Assembly: GCA_921293015.1 (NCBI GenBank)
Contig: OV121094.1
Span: forward strand, 5,136,764-5,200,763
Direction: 5' to 3'
Source of the DNA: Phorcus lineatus
Taxonomy: Eukaryota; Mollusca; Gastropoda; Trochida; Trochidae
DNA length: 64,000 bases
Shown here one piece after another: positions 38,401-52,600 of this stretch (the first letter of the stretch is position 1; the number at the start of each line of letters is the position of its first letter). The translations under genes were made by a program, and so were the position numbers. Under the pieces are notes generated by a model, which was not told the DNA's origin, ran no database searches, and was given only the letters and a program-made list of their open reading frames with translations.

Positions 38401-41400
38401 ATGGCACATCTCTCTATGAAATGGCACATCTCTCTATGAAATGGCACATCTCTCTATGAAATGGCACATCTCTCTATGAAATGGCACATCTGTCTATGAA
38501 ATGGCACATCTCTCTATGAAATGGCACATCTCTCTATGAGATGGAACATCTCTCTATGAAATGGCACATCTCTCTATGAAATGGCACATCTCTCTATGAA
38601 ATGGCACATCTCTCTATGAAATGGCACACCTCTCTATGAAATGGCACATCTCTCTATGAAATGGCACATCTCTCTATGAAATGGCACATCTCTCTATGAA
38701 ATGGCACATCTCTCTATGAGATGGCACATCTCTCTATGAAATGGCACATCTCTCTATGAAATGGCACATCTCTCTATGAAATGGCACATCTCTCTATGAA
38801 ATGGCACATCTCTCTATGAAATGGCACACCTCTCTATGAAATGGCACATCTCTCTATGAAATGGCACACCTCTCTATGAAATGGAACATCTCTCTATGAA
38901 ATGGCACATCTCTCTATGAAATGGCACATCTCTCTATGAAATGGCACATCTCTCTATGAAATGGCACATCTCTCTATGAAATGGCACATCTCTCTATGAA
39001 ATGGCACACCTCTCTATGAAATGGCACATCTCTCTATGAAATGGCACATCTCTCTATGAAATGGCACATCTCTCTATGAAATGGCACATCTCTCTATGAA
39101 ATGGCACATCTCTCTATGAAATGGAACATCTCTCTATGAAATGGCACACCTCTCTATGAAATGGCACACCTCTCTATGAAATGGCACATCTCTCTATGAA
39201 ATGGCACATCTCTCTATGAAATGGCACATCTCTCTATGAAATGGCACATCTCTCTATGAAATGGCACATCTCTCTATGAAATGGCACATCTCTCTATGAA
39301 ATGGCACATCTCTCTATGAAATGGCACATCTGTCTATGAAATGGCACATCTCTCTATGAAATGGCACATCTCTCTATGAAATGGCACATCTCTCTATGAA
39401 ATGGCACATCTCTCTATGAAATGGCACATCTCTCTATGAAATGGCACATCTCTCTATGACATGGCACATGCATCATTCTCTTCTGGCCCACAATTAACAA
39501 ACTTATGGTTATAATTCAAGGGAGGACAAGTATTCAAACTAAAGTAATGATTGATTTGATTAATCATGTGACACTATAATAAGAAACTTCTTTTTTTTAA
39601 ATAAGTAAATAATGTTAATGCTACCTTCTTTTTATCAAATTGACTATTAAAGTCCCAACAAGTTTTGGGATATATTTCATATAAATTTTATATATTTTAT
39701 ATCAAAGCCAACAAGAAAATCTCCTCATTGCTAAACAGACTTGTGTGGTCTTTATTATTTGATTCCTTGCTAGTTAAGGTTTAAACTCCACATCCAAGAA
39801 TCAATCAAGGTCTCCCCAAAGCTGAACTCACCTGTGTGGCCCAGACTTACCTTGCAAGTAGTCAGTCCTTGCAAGTTAAGATTTAATCTCTATGTCTAAG
39901 TAACAATGAAGGTCCCCATAATGCTGAAATCACATGAGTGGCCAAAACTATCAAATTCCATGCAAGTTAAGGTTTAAACTCTTTACCCAAATAACAATTA
40001 AGGCCCCCCTCAGCTGTTGCTGAGACTATGTATGCCCTTGTAAGTAAGGTGTTAATCTTTAACCAAGATAACAATGAATCTCTCCTCAATGCTAAACTCA
40101 CTTGTAGGGTGGAGCTCCTGGCTTGGGACACTTGTTTACTTTAGCTACATTGGGGTAGAGTCCAGCACACAAAACTGCCTTCACCAGGCCGTAATTTTCT
40201 GAAATTGATAAAACTATTAATCATCACATCGATTATCTCACTGCATGACCTATTCTTACGCCAGACCAATCTACTTACTAAGATAGGTCTTGCCGCCTTT
40301 CCTGTACTTTTATGTACTTGTCGCTAAATCTGCTGACAAATCGCGATAGTCCAATGAGAAATCATATGTGAATTGCAATTTTTGCTGAAGAGGGCGCTGC
40401 ACTAAAAACACAAATTTTTACTGGTTGGCAGCAAGGTTTATATTAGCAAGTGATAGAGACTGGTGCAGAGAGTCTAGAGACTGGGGAAGATACACATGGA
40501 TATCAGTTTGCTGATTTAAGTTACAGGTAAAAAAAATAATGGGTAAAAAGAAAGCTAACTGATGACCAAACGAAAGCCTTACTTGAGTAGAAATGAGTAA
40601 ATATGATTGTTGCCCTTTATTACCAGTCATTACCATAATCTTTATCAATGCAAATAACAGGGATGGCAATGGAGTTTTTGAAAAACAGATGAAAGGCATG
40701 AAAATAAGGTTCCAGGGTGGTAATTTATGAATAAAACATTAGAACCCTAAAAAAAACAGCTATCAAAAGCAACAAAATTTGGCATCCATGTATAACGATT
40801 GCCAACCCTTTGCCATTGTCAAACATTCAAAGACACAGCTAGATACTGTAGAACTCATAGCTTATGGTGGCTGCCAACAAAGCCAAGGATGTACAACAGT
40901 TTAAGCTTTAGATATAGGAATCACGGGAGTGTATGTTGGCTGCGGGATCCTTTGGGTTCTTGCTGCCCACGAAGCCCAGGTCCAACAGCAGCTGTGTCAT
41001 CTGACCCTTCATCTCCTTCAACATCTACAACAGCATCATTGCAAATCTCAGCATCGACATTTACATAAAGGGGGACAAAGCTTACGACTCAGTTTCCTAG
41101 CATTGATATTAACATCACAGTCAAAGGAAGGCTTAGGACTTTGTCACCTATCATCAATTTCTGTTCACTTCTGATAAAGAAGAATTAAAATCCGTACAAA
41201 CTCACCTTTAAGGTGTTGGCAGACAGGAAGTACGACCAGCAGAAGTCCCGGTCTGATCCACGCGCCTTCGCTCTCTCCCAACCCTGTAGACAGTAAGTAG
41301 AACATTCATCTGGTAAATTCTTTGATAATGTATTGAAATGCTTCTCCTCAACCATCAGAACAATTTGGTACCTGGTTGAGACAGTATTGATTGCATTTTC

Positions 41401-43670
41401 ATGTACAATAACTGGCAACTGTTGATTAACTAGCCCTCACCTTAATAAATTGAAACTCGACAGGATTTTTGCGTGCGTTTGCCAACACTCATTGTTAAAA
41501 GCTGCAAAAAATGTATTTAACAAAGGGTTGGGATATGATGAGAGAGTGCACCTTGATCACACATTATTGCTCAGAAAGGTATTGGCATAAACATTATCAT
41601 TGCTGTTTTAAACAACTGAAGACCACACCCACCTGCAGAGCCTTGACCAGCATGATGTGGTCACTCTTGGACCCGTCGGACAGTTCCTTCCTGGCTCGGT
41701 CAGCCTGTTCCTCCTTGCCCTGAAGCAGGTGAGAGGAAACAGAATTACTGCAACTATAGACTCTTCCTTCATCTATCATTTCACTACTATACTTTGATAG
41801 ATGTTGAGGAAGACTGGCCTACAGAATAAGTAAACTTAACAACCTTCTAATTTCTGGTTCTCTTCCAAGCAAAAATCCCCAGAAGTGGGGAAGAGGAAAT
41901 AGAATTACTTGAACAATATCCATCAATTCTTTTTTGATTTATCATTTCTGTACTATACTATGAAAATGGATGTTCAGGTAGATTGGAGTACAGAAGAACT
42001 AAACTTAATTAACAATCTCCTCTCCTGTGGTTCTCTTCAAAGCAAAAGCCAAAATCCCCTGACGTATGTAAGAGAAATTATTGAACAAAAAAGAATAAAT
42101 TTTCTCTTGATTTATCATTTCCGCAATATATTATGATAGATGCCAAGGTGGATTGGAGTACGGAACAACTAACACAACTTCCTCTACTCAAAACTCAGTT
42201 GAACTTTAACAATAATATGTTTCCAAGGTACTTGCAAAATAAGAACAGCATCTTAAAAGCAGAGACAATCCATAGTTGAAAGATTTGAAGAAAAACAACA
42301 GAGTTTCTCTATCTTCACACCCTCTACCTAAATAATCAGCTAGAATGAACTTTTTCAATAACTCAACTCACCAGGGGAATAACAAAGGCATCCTTGAAGC
42401 TGAGACTGGCGGCGATGGTGAGAATGGGATCCAGACAACAGAACATGGCCCCGAAGAGAATCATCTTGCCTGTATGCGGATCGACTGGCATCCGGGCCAG
42501 ATGGTACCCAAGGGGAAGTAAGTTCTCCTCCTTGTCCAGTGCATTCTGGGATAGCAGTTTTGATTGTTATTCAAGCATGGTCTAATCAATAAAATGATGG
42601 AGTTTTTAGGGTTTTGATTAGGGTTGGGGCTAGTGTAAGGGATAGAGTGAGGCTAAGGATATTGGTAAGGGTATGGATAGTGAGGAAGAATGTGATTTTG
42701 GTCATGGTTCGAGTAAAGCTAAGGTTTGTTAAAGGATTGAGGGTAAGGGTTAATGTTAGGTCTCATAAAAAATCCTGACCTCACCAAGGTCTGCAGTCTG
42801 TGGCTAGCTATATGCAAAGGACCCGTGGACGTTTTGTTGTAAAAAGATGAACTAGCGGTACAGTTACGGTAATGCTGCATAAAGTTGTACTAATAGCCTG
42901 ATGCAGATCTTCTACAGACAGTCTGTATCTAGGGTTCACGTTAAAGGATTAAGGTAATGTAGGTCAGTTGTCATGAAGCAAGACCAGGAGCTCACCAGGT
43001 TCTGCAGAGTGATGATAGCCCTGTGCAGCGCCTCCATCGACGGTTGCTGCATCGCCTTCTGAATGAACGGTTCTATCTTTCCTAGCTTCAGTAGCTGCAA
43101 GCAATAGGGAGGTGATTAGAACTTCTACCTCTACAAGGATTTATTTCAAACATTTGAAGATGATTGAATCATTGCTGTGTCCAAAGGATTTGTTAATCTC
43201 AATTATATCAGGTTTTGCCCACACAGACGATCTCCTACATACTTATGGACTAATTTGCAACCAACACCCTAGACGAGACACAAGCTGTGGATAGTCTATG
43301 GAGGATCATAATTAATCATAATAAACTTATATGATGAGAAAAATAATAAAACATGATGTATTCTGAAGAGTGAATTCTAATTATATTTTACCTACTTTGA
43401 TGGGATAATCTAAATGCTTCAATTGTATCGCCTGTTGAAGATAGTCTTGATTGTTTTTATTTGTCTACTGAAAATGCTGTCAATTGATGATACTAAAATT
43501 TTGCTCATGCGGTATAAGATTGGACAAGACTTAATTTTCTCTATTCATCTACCTTGATGTGTAGACAGAGTTCCTCGAGGCGAGTGCGGAGGATCTCGGG
43601 GCGAAGGTAGTCCTCCATCTCCTGCCATTGGAGGTCCGTGAAGAGATGGTAACACACGCCAGGCTGGACC
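35489..43670 (-). CDS. DHX36: DHX36 C-terminal exons (winged-helix, ratchet-like and OB-fold regions)
   Basis: Part of the DHX36 entry. It continues from [11 protein letters not shown] through [15 protein letters not shown] (winged helix), [22 protein letters not shown] (helical ratchet region), the [14 protein letters not shown] block, [14 protein letters not shown], then the OB-fold segment with [35 protein letters not shown] and DDWIVFKA. The tail KHKRW ends at a TAG stop. All these blocks have direct counterparts in vertebrate DHX36. Confidence 0.93.
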
Positions 43671-46600
43671 CTGTAACAGGTAACACAGAATTATAGGCTG
43701 AAAATCATCATATATAATGCAAGTCATAATTTTGCATTGAATTACATGAAAAAATTGGTGTAGAAAAAATATATTTCCTTGCATTTAATTATCAGTTCCA
43801 TTTTTACACAGTTGTAGGGAATGATCTTTGCTAGAAACCAAAAGTTTCTGTTTAAATTTCCATTGTTGTCTAAGGAATGACAATAATTATCTCAAATTAT
43901 ATTCAGACATATCTTTTTTTACATATATCGTTAAATATGAACTCATTGATTAATTAGTAATCAGATAATATAATTACATTCTTCTTCCTTCTCATTGAAA
44001 TTTAAATAGTCATGTGACAAGTATACATTTCAATAAACCCTAAATTGCAGTTTACAAAGAATATATATGTTCAATTTAATGCAGTATAAATGCTGTCAAC
44101 AAGCTCCAGCATTATGAAATCTATTTCTTGTTTAAGTAGTATGTAGCTATCTAGGTGCTTTACCTGCCAGCCCTGCCCCGTCTCTGTTTAGCATTGGCCC
44201 TGGACACCCACTTAGAATCCAGAGTGCTAAGGTTATTCTCTGGCTGGTAGTCCTTGACCTTGATCTTACCGCTGTCGATTACGTACACCACATCGTCAAT
44301 TGTAATACTGCAAGTAAATGTCATTTTGTCAATGATTAAAGTGAAAGAAAGGGACATGATATATCATTATGTCAGCTTATTTTTCCGGCAATCCGATTGG
44401 TCAATATTGCTTTCCTCGGGTCAATAAATACAGGTATTGACCTCATCACCAGTCCATAATTGTATACTGTAAATATCATGAAAAGCATCCTGCCTCACTC
44501 TGCAGACACTATCAGACAATCTGGATCATAAGAAACGGATGTGAGTGACAACTGGTACCCACCTTGTTTCCGCGATGTTGGTTGCTATGACAATCTTCCT
44601 GACACCCGGTGGTGGTCTGTCGAATACTTCACGCTGATTGACAGTTGGCATGAGTGAGTGCAACGGAATCACTCGGAACTTGTCTGGAATGTGACACTAT
44701 ACTCTTGTGAGTTTGAACTCCCCTCAAACATACACAGTCATATGATGTTGTTACTCTTTCATACACAAGACAATAGATTTGTTTACAGTTACCCACGATA
44801 CTTGATAACAAGCTGACCAAAAACGACTTTGTCTGCATTTTCACCAAAGGAAGGCTGGCACCATAGTTGACTTTCGGTGCAAACTTCAATGAGATATCAA
44901 AATGATATATATATATTTATTACCCATATGGTTAATCATAAGTGATGACATATTTTCAATATGAGCACATGTGCACATATCACTTTTGCCTAGCAACGAT
45001 TGTTTCAGCGCGAGTCACCGTATTTTGTCGTCTGTGACGTCATCAAACCATTGTTCATGACGTCACTGAAGCGGGTCGCCGCAAAGAAAGCAGCCCGCTT
45101 TCCGTGTGTTTTCAATGAAATAGAATCGGTAATAAAGAAATTATAACCCTCGGAATTGTGTCATATGACTTTTACGAAACTCGTGCGAACTTGTGTATAA
45201 CCCTCGCTCTCGCCCGGGTAATACAAAAATTCGCACTCATTTCGGAAAAGTCATATGACACACTTCCTCGGGTAATAATCTCTATATATTAAAATGAATC
45301 TGTGGCAGGGAACAATAAGCTTGAATATGCATACAGTCCCTGGTAAAGAGTCTTTGATAACTACCTGACTTGAAGAATCTGTCTGCCTGTAGCATTTTGT
45401 GTATTTTACTGATTTCATCCCATCCTGGCACAAATATCAAGATTGCTCCGTCCTGTAAACATCAAACCAAAATATTCAAGAAAGCTAGATATTTTAACCC
45501 TTAAGATGCGGGTCCCGGAATATTCCGGGATGAAATTAGCTTTGCCCGCAAGTCCCCTTAGCGGGATGAGAGTAGCACACTCTATTTTTCTCACGCTAAC
45601 TAATTATGACCGCGGGTCTCGGTAGCGGAGCCCGGAAATTTATTGCCTAGCAGTAGTCTCAGTTCAACGCTTGTATTTTCGTTCCGGCTGTCGCTAAGCA
45701 ACCGTGTTTTGTTTCGTTGGTGTTCTAAATAATGCGCGAACATGCTCCGAAAGTTATGAGAACATTGATAATGTTTATGGTACCGAAAATAAGCGTTAAA
45801 ATCACTCAATTTTCCCCCACTCCCCGCCGCACGTGCTAATAGCCTGTGGGCACTTTCTCCCCGCTCGCACGAGCTTACCGTCCCGCGCGTGCTATCGTTT
45901 GCTTACAAGCCTGCACTCACACCAAACGTACAACCTTATATCGCACGCCCTATGCTCTGAACCCTTGGGCGGATTTCAATACCGGTTGGATCATATGAAA
46001 GAGCAGAAAATTGTCTTCAATTCAATATAAAATACATAACTACGCTACCTGAATTGAAGATACAGCATGTGCCGCAAAAAAGGTGATTTTTACATATTTT
46101 TAGTTTTACACCATTTTGTCACACCAATTTTTACATGATGTGCTCAACGTATTTTGACAATTTTTATATCATAAGACAGAGAGAAAGATTGTCTTTCTTT
46201 CCATGTAAAATGTGTACATGCGCAAAAATAAATAAAGACACGGCAAGCGCCGCACAAAAAGCTAATTTCTCGATTCAAATCATGTGAACTGAACGGCGAT
46301 TTTGACACGTGCCTTTCTTTCGCTCATATCTTCTCAACATCTAGGCGTATTTTGAAATTGATTACCTCGTGATAAAGAAGGAATAATTGTCTTCGATTTG
46401 ATATAAAAAAATTATATACACAATATAGAATAAAGATACAGCAAGTCCCGCAAAATTGTGACTTTTGTTTATTCTTTACGTTTTTACCATTTTCTCGCAC
46501 TTTATATCACATAAACTTCTTGGTAAATTTTGCAATTTCATATATCAAAATATAGAGAAAAGGATGATCTTTATTGCCATATAAAATTGGTATGTACAAG

Positions 46601-49600
46601 AAAATCAGAAAGGACCCGGCGAGCATCGCACAAACAGGCAATTTCTCTATTCATATTTTGTTTACCGAGAAGCGATTTTTTTTCAACTGCTTTTTACACT
46701 TCCTATCCATTTAACGGTAGAGCGCATTATCATCTTTTTTATATCACAATAAAGAGGAAAGGATCGTCTTCAATTCTATATAAAATTTGCAAATTACAAT
46801 TAGACAATAAAGGAGCGGTTAGTGATGTCGCAATTATCAAAATTTGTTCTAAAATACCCGAGGGTACCATCTTTGCAAACTTTATATATTCCAAACCAAG
46901 TGGTACATATTTATTATTTACATATCATCGTAAAGCAGAAATAAATACCTTCATTTTCATGTGAAATTTGCCCATATTTGCATCAAAATAAAACGTGTGG
47001 AAACGATGCGACATATGTTGCGGTAAGGAGATTATCAAAGACTTTATTACTAGCTATACCCACGTTTCGTTGGTAATAACTTCTAATTACAGTGCAAAAG
47101 ATTGTTATGATTTATTTCTTCGTAAAGAAGAATAAATTGCCTTCAATTCCATATATAATTTGCATGTATACAAAGCGAATAACATGATTTATAAAGTTGG
47201 AAATAAAGACAATTTATATTGTGTGTGAGTGTATGTTTCAACGGGGATATCTCGCCTGCACGCGCTGAGCGCATGCGTTTGCCCGGGGCTATTAGCTTAG
47301 TAATATTACTGTGGGGGTCAGAACGTTATCGGGATTTATCATTACCCTGTTTTCGTAATTTATATCTTTCGTTTAGGATGGCGTATCGTAATAAAATTTA
47401 TCGTGAAATATAGAGCAAGAAATTAGCTTCAATTCCGTATATAATTTGCATGTGTGCACTCAGTGATTAAATGATTTTATAATGTTTGAAATGAAGACAA
47501 TTTTTAAAATATATTAAAATTCGTTCCAGACATATTATAAAAATAATTTTTATATCGATGTGAAGAGGAACAATTCATCTTTAGTTTCGTTTTGATTTCG
47601 CGCATGCGCTCTTGGAATTTATTGAGTTATGGCGCCCGAATTGAAAACAAGTTTACTTCAGTTGTAGAAACCGTTCCAGGGGTGATAGAAATTTCATTCA
47701 AAGTGTCAAGTAAGTATCATCCATTTGTAACACGGGATTCGCCGACTAGCTTTGTATAAAACGACAATAACGTCCGTATTTCGCCATGTAAACACGCCAT
47801 ATGTTGTTAAAACGGTCGCATCTGGCGGCGCTGGAAAATTCGGCCACAGGGGCTAATTGCGTTTGCTTACAAGCCTGCACTCACACCAAACGTACAACCT
47901 TATATCGCACGCCCTATGCTCTGAACCCTTGGGCGGATTTCAATACCGGTTGGATCATATGAAAGAGCAGAAAATTGTCTTCAATTCAATATAAAATACA
48001 TAACTACGCTACCTGAATTGAAGATACAGCATGTGCCGCAAAAAAGGTGATTTTTACATATTTTTAGTTTTACACCATTTTGTCACACCAATTTTTACAT
48101 GATGTGCTCAACGTATTTTGACAATTTTTATATCATAAGACAGAGAGAAAGATTGTCTTTCTTTCCATGTAAAATGTGTACATGCGCAAAAATAAATAAA
48201 GACACGGCAAGCGCCGCACAAAAAGCTAATTTCTCGATTCAAATCATGTGAACTGAACGGCGATTTTGACACGTGCCTTTCTTTCGCTCATATCTTCTCA
48301 ACATCTAGGCGTATTTTGAAATTGATTACCTCGTGATAAAGAAGGAATAATTGTCTTCGATTTGATATAAAAAAATTATATACACAATATAGAATAAAGA
48401 TACAGCAAGTCCCGCAAAATTGTGACTTTTGTTTATTCTTTACGTTTTTACCATTTTCTCGCACTTTATATCACATAAACTTCTTGGTAAATTTTGCAAT
48501 TTCATATATCAAAATATAGAGAAAAGGATGATCTTTATTGCCATATAAAATTGGTATGTACAAGAAAATCAGAAAGGACCCGGCGAGCATCGCACAAACA
48601 GGCAATTTCTCTATTCATATTTTGTTTACCGAGAAGCGATTTTTTTTCAACTGCTTTTTACACTTCCTATCCATTTAACGGTAGAGCGCATTATCATCTT
48701 TTTTATATCACAATAAAGAGGAAAGGATCGTCTTCAATTCTATATAAAATTTGCAAATTACAATTAGACAATAAAGGAGCGGTTAGTGATGTCGCAATTA
48801 TCAAAATTTGTTCTAAAATACCCGAGGGTACCATCTTTGCAAACTTTATATATTCCAAACCAAGTGGTACATATTTATTATTTACATATCATCGTAAAGC
48901 AGAAATAAATACCTTCATTTTCATGTGAAATTTGCCCATATTTGCATCAAAATAAAACGTGTGGAAACGATGCGACATATGTTGCGGTAAGGAGATTATC
49001 AAAGACTTTATTACTAGCTATACCCACGTTTCGTTGGTAATAACTTCTAATTACAGTGCAAAAGATTGTTATGATTTATTTCTTCGTAAAGAAGAATAAA
49101 TTGCCTTCAATTCCATATATAATTTGCATGTATACAAAGCGAATAACATGATTTATAAAGTTGGAAATAAAGACAATTTATATTGTGTGTGAGTGTATGT
49201 TTCAACGGGGATATCCCGCCTGCACGCGCTGAGCGCATGCGTTTGCCCGGGGCTATTAGCTTAGTAATATTACTGTGGGGGTCAGAACGTTATCGGGATT
49301 TATCATTACCCTGTTTTCGTAATTTATATCTTTCGTTTAGGATGGCGTATCGTAATAAAATTTATCGTGAAATATAGAGCAAGAAATTAGCTTCAATTCC
49401 GTATATAATTTGCATGTGTGCACTCAGTGATTAAATGATTTTATAATGTTTGAAATGAAGACAATTTTTAAAATATATTAAAATTCGTTCCAGACATATT
49501 ATAAAAATAATTTTTATATCGATGTGAAGAGGAACAATTCATCTTTAGTTTCGTTTTGATTTCGCGCATGCGCTCTTGGAATTTATTGAGTTATGGCGCC

Positions 49601-52600
49601 CGAATTGAAAACAAGTTTACTTCAGTTGTAGAAACCGTTCCAGGGGTGATAGAAATTTCATTCAAAGTGTCAAGTAAGTATCATCCATTTGTAACACGGG
49701 ATTCGCCGACTAGCTTTGTATAAAACGACAATAACGTCCGTATTTCGCCATGTAAACACGCCATATGTTGTTAAAACGGTCGCATCTGGCGGCGCTGGAA
49801 AATTCGGCCACAGGGGCTAATTGCGTTTGCTTACAAGCCTGCACTCACACCAAACGTACAACCTTATATCGCACGCCCTATGCTCTGAACCCTTGGGCGG
49901 ATTTCAATACCGGTTGGATCATATGAAAGAGCAGAAAATTGTCTTCAATTCAATATAAAATACATAACTACGCTACCTGAATTGAAGATACAGCATGTGC
50001 CGCAAAAAAGGTGATTTTTACATATTTTTAGTTTTACACCATTTTGTCACACCAATTTTTACATGATGTGCTCAACGTATTTTGACAATTTTTATATCAT
50101 AAGACAGAGAGAAAGATTGTCTTTCTTTCCATGTAAAATGTGTACATGCGCAAAAATAAATAAAGACACGGCAAGCGCCGCACAAAAAGCTAATTTCTCG
50201 ATTCAAATCATGTGAACTGAACGGCGATTTTGACACGTGCCTTTCTTTCGCTCATATCTTCTCAACATCTAGGCGTATTTTGAAATTGATTACCTCGTGA
50301 TAAAGAAGGAATAATTGTCTTCGATTTGATATAAAAAAATTATATACACAATATAGAATAAAGATACAGCAAGTCCCGCAAAATTGTGACTTTTGTTTAT
50401 TCTTTACGTTTTTACCATTTTCTCGCACTTTATATCACATAAACTTCTTGGTAAATTTTGCAATTTCATATATCAAAATATAGAGAAAAGGATGATCTTT
50501 ATTGCCATATAAAATTGGTATGTAGAAGAAAATCAGAAAGGACCCGGCGAGCATCGCACAAACAGGCAATTTCTCTATTCATATTTTGTTTACCGAGAAG
50601 CGATTTTTTTTCAACTGCTTTTTACACTTCCTATCCATTTAACGGTAGAGCGCATTATCATCTTTTTTATATCACAATAAAGAGGAAAGGATCGTCTTCA
50701 ATTCTATATAAAATTTGCAAATTACAATTAGACAATAAAGGAGCGGTTAGTGATGTCGCAATTATCAAAATTTGTTCTAAAATACCCGAGGGTACCATCT
50801 TTGCAAACTTTATATATTCCAAACCAAGTGGTACATATTTATTATTTACATATCATCGTAAAGCAGAAATAAATACCTTCATTTTCATGTGAAATTTGCC
50901 CATATTTGCATCAAAATAAAACGTGTGGAAACGATGCGACATATGTTGCGGTAAGGAGATTATCAAAGACTTTATTACTAGCTATACCCACGTTTCGTTG
51001 GTAATAACTTCTAATTACAGTGCAAAAGATTGTTATGATTTATTTCTTCGTAAAGAAGAATAAATTGCCTTCAATTCCATATATAATTTGCATGTATACA
51101 AAGCGAATAACATGATTTATAAAGTTGGAAATAAAGACAATTTATATTGTGTGTGAGTGTATGTTTCAACGGGGATATCCCGCCTGCACGCGCTGAGCGC
51201 ATGCGTTTGCCCGGGGCTATTAGCTTAGTAATATTACTGTGGGGGTCAGAACGTTATCGGGATTTATCATTACCCTGTTTTCGTAATTTATATCTTTCGT
51301 TTAGGATGGCGTATCGTAATAAAATTTATCGTGAAATATAGAGCAAGAAATTAGCTTCAATTCCGTATATAATTTGCATGTGTGCACTCAGTGATTAAAT
51401 GATTTTATAATGTTTGAAATGAAGACAATTTTTAAAATATATTAAAATTCGTTCCAGACATATTATAAAAATAATTTTTATATCGATGTGAAGAGGAACA
51501 ATTCATCTTTAGTTTCGTTTTGATTTCGCGCATGCGCTCTTGGAATTTATTGAGTTATGGCGCCCGAATTGAAAACAAGTTTACTTCAGTTGTAGAAACC
51601 GTTCCAGGGGTGATAGAAATTTCATTCAAAGTGTCAAGTAAGTATCATCCATTTGTAACACGGGATTCGCCGACTAGCTTTGTATAAAACGACAATAACG
51701 TCCGTATTTCGCCATGTAAACACGCCATATGTTGTTAAAACGGTCGCATCTGGCGGCGCTGGAAAATTCGGCCACAGGGGCTAATTGCGTTTGCTTACAA
51801 GCCTGCACTCACACCAAACGTACAACCTTATATCGCACGCCCTATGCTCTGAACCCTTGGGCGGATTTCAATACCGGTTGGATCATATGAAAGAGCAGAA
51901 AATTGTCTTCAATTCAATATAAAATACATAACTACGCTACCTGAATTGAAGATACAGCATGTGCCGCAAAAAAGGTGATTTTTACATATTTTTAGTTTTA
52001 CACCATTTTGTCACACCAATTTTTACATGATGTGCTCAACGTATTTTGACAATTTTTATATCATAAGACAGAGAGAAAGATTGTCTTTCTTTCCATGTAA
52101 AATGTGTACATGCGCAAAAATAAATAAAGACACGGCAAGCGCCGCACAAAAAGCTAATTTCTCGATTCAAATCATGTGAACTGAACGGCGATTTTGACAC
52201 GTGCCTTTCTTTCGCTCATATCTTCTCAACATCTAGGCGTATTTTGAAATTGATTACCTCGTGATAAAGAAGGAATAATTGTCTTCGATTTGATATAAAA
52301 AAATTATATACACAATATAGAATAAAGATACAGCAAGTCCCGCAAAATTGTGACTTTTGTTTATTCTTTACGTTTTTACCATTTTCTCGCACTTTATATC
52401 ACATAAACTTCTTGGTAAATTTTGCAATTTCATATATCAAAATATAGAGAAAAGGATGATCTTTATTGCCATATAAAATTGGTATGTACAAGAAAATCAG
52501 AAAGGACCCGGCGAGCATCGCACAAACAGGCAATTTCTCTATTCATATTTTGTTTACCGAGAAGCGATTTTTTTTCAACTGCTTTTTACACTTCCTATCC

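Noticed and set aside
37741-39460. Minisatellite as a coding or CRISPR-like array
   Set aside because: There are no spacers between units and every frame meets a stop within 60 bases; it is a plain tandem repeat in a eukaryotic intron.
40799-41174. Plus-strand frames of 81-89 codons
   Set aside because: They are antisense shadows of DHX36 exon 19 (minus strand 41024-40925) and its flanks.
46530-46964. 144-codon frame present identically in all four 1964-bp repeats (also 48494, 50458, 52422)
   Set aside because: Identity follows from recent duplication of the DNA. The sequence is low-complexity, AT-rich, without a recognisable domain, and spans the non-coding monomer motif.
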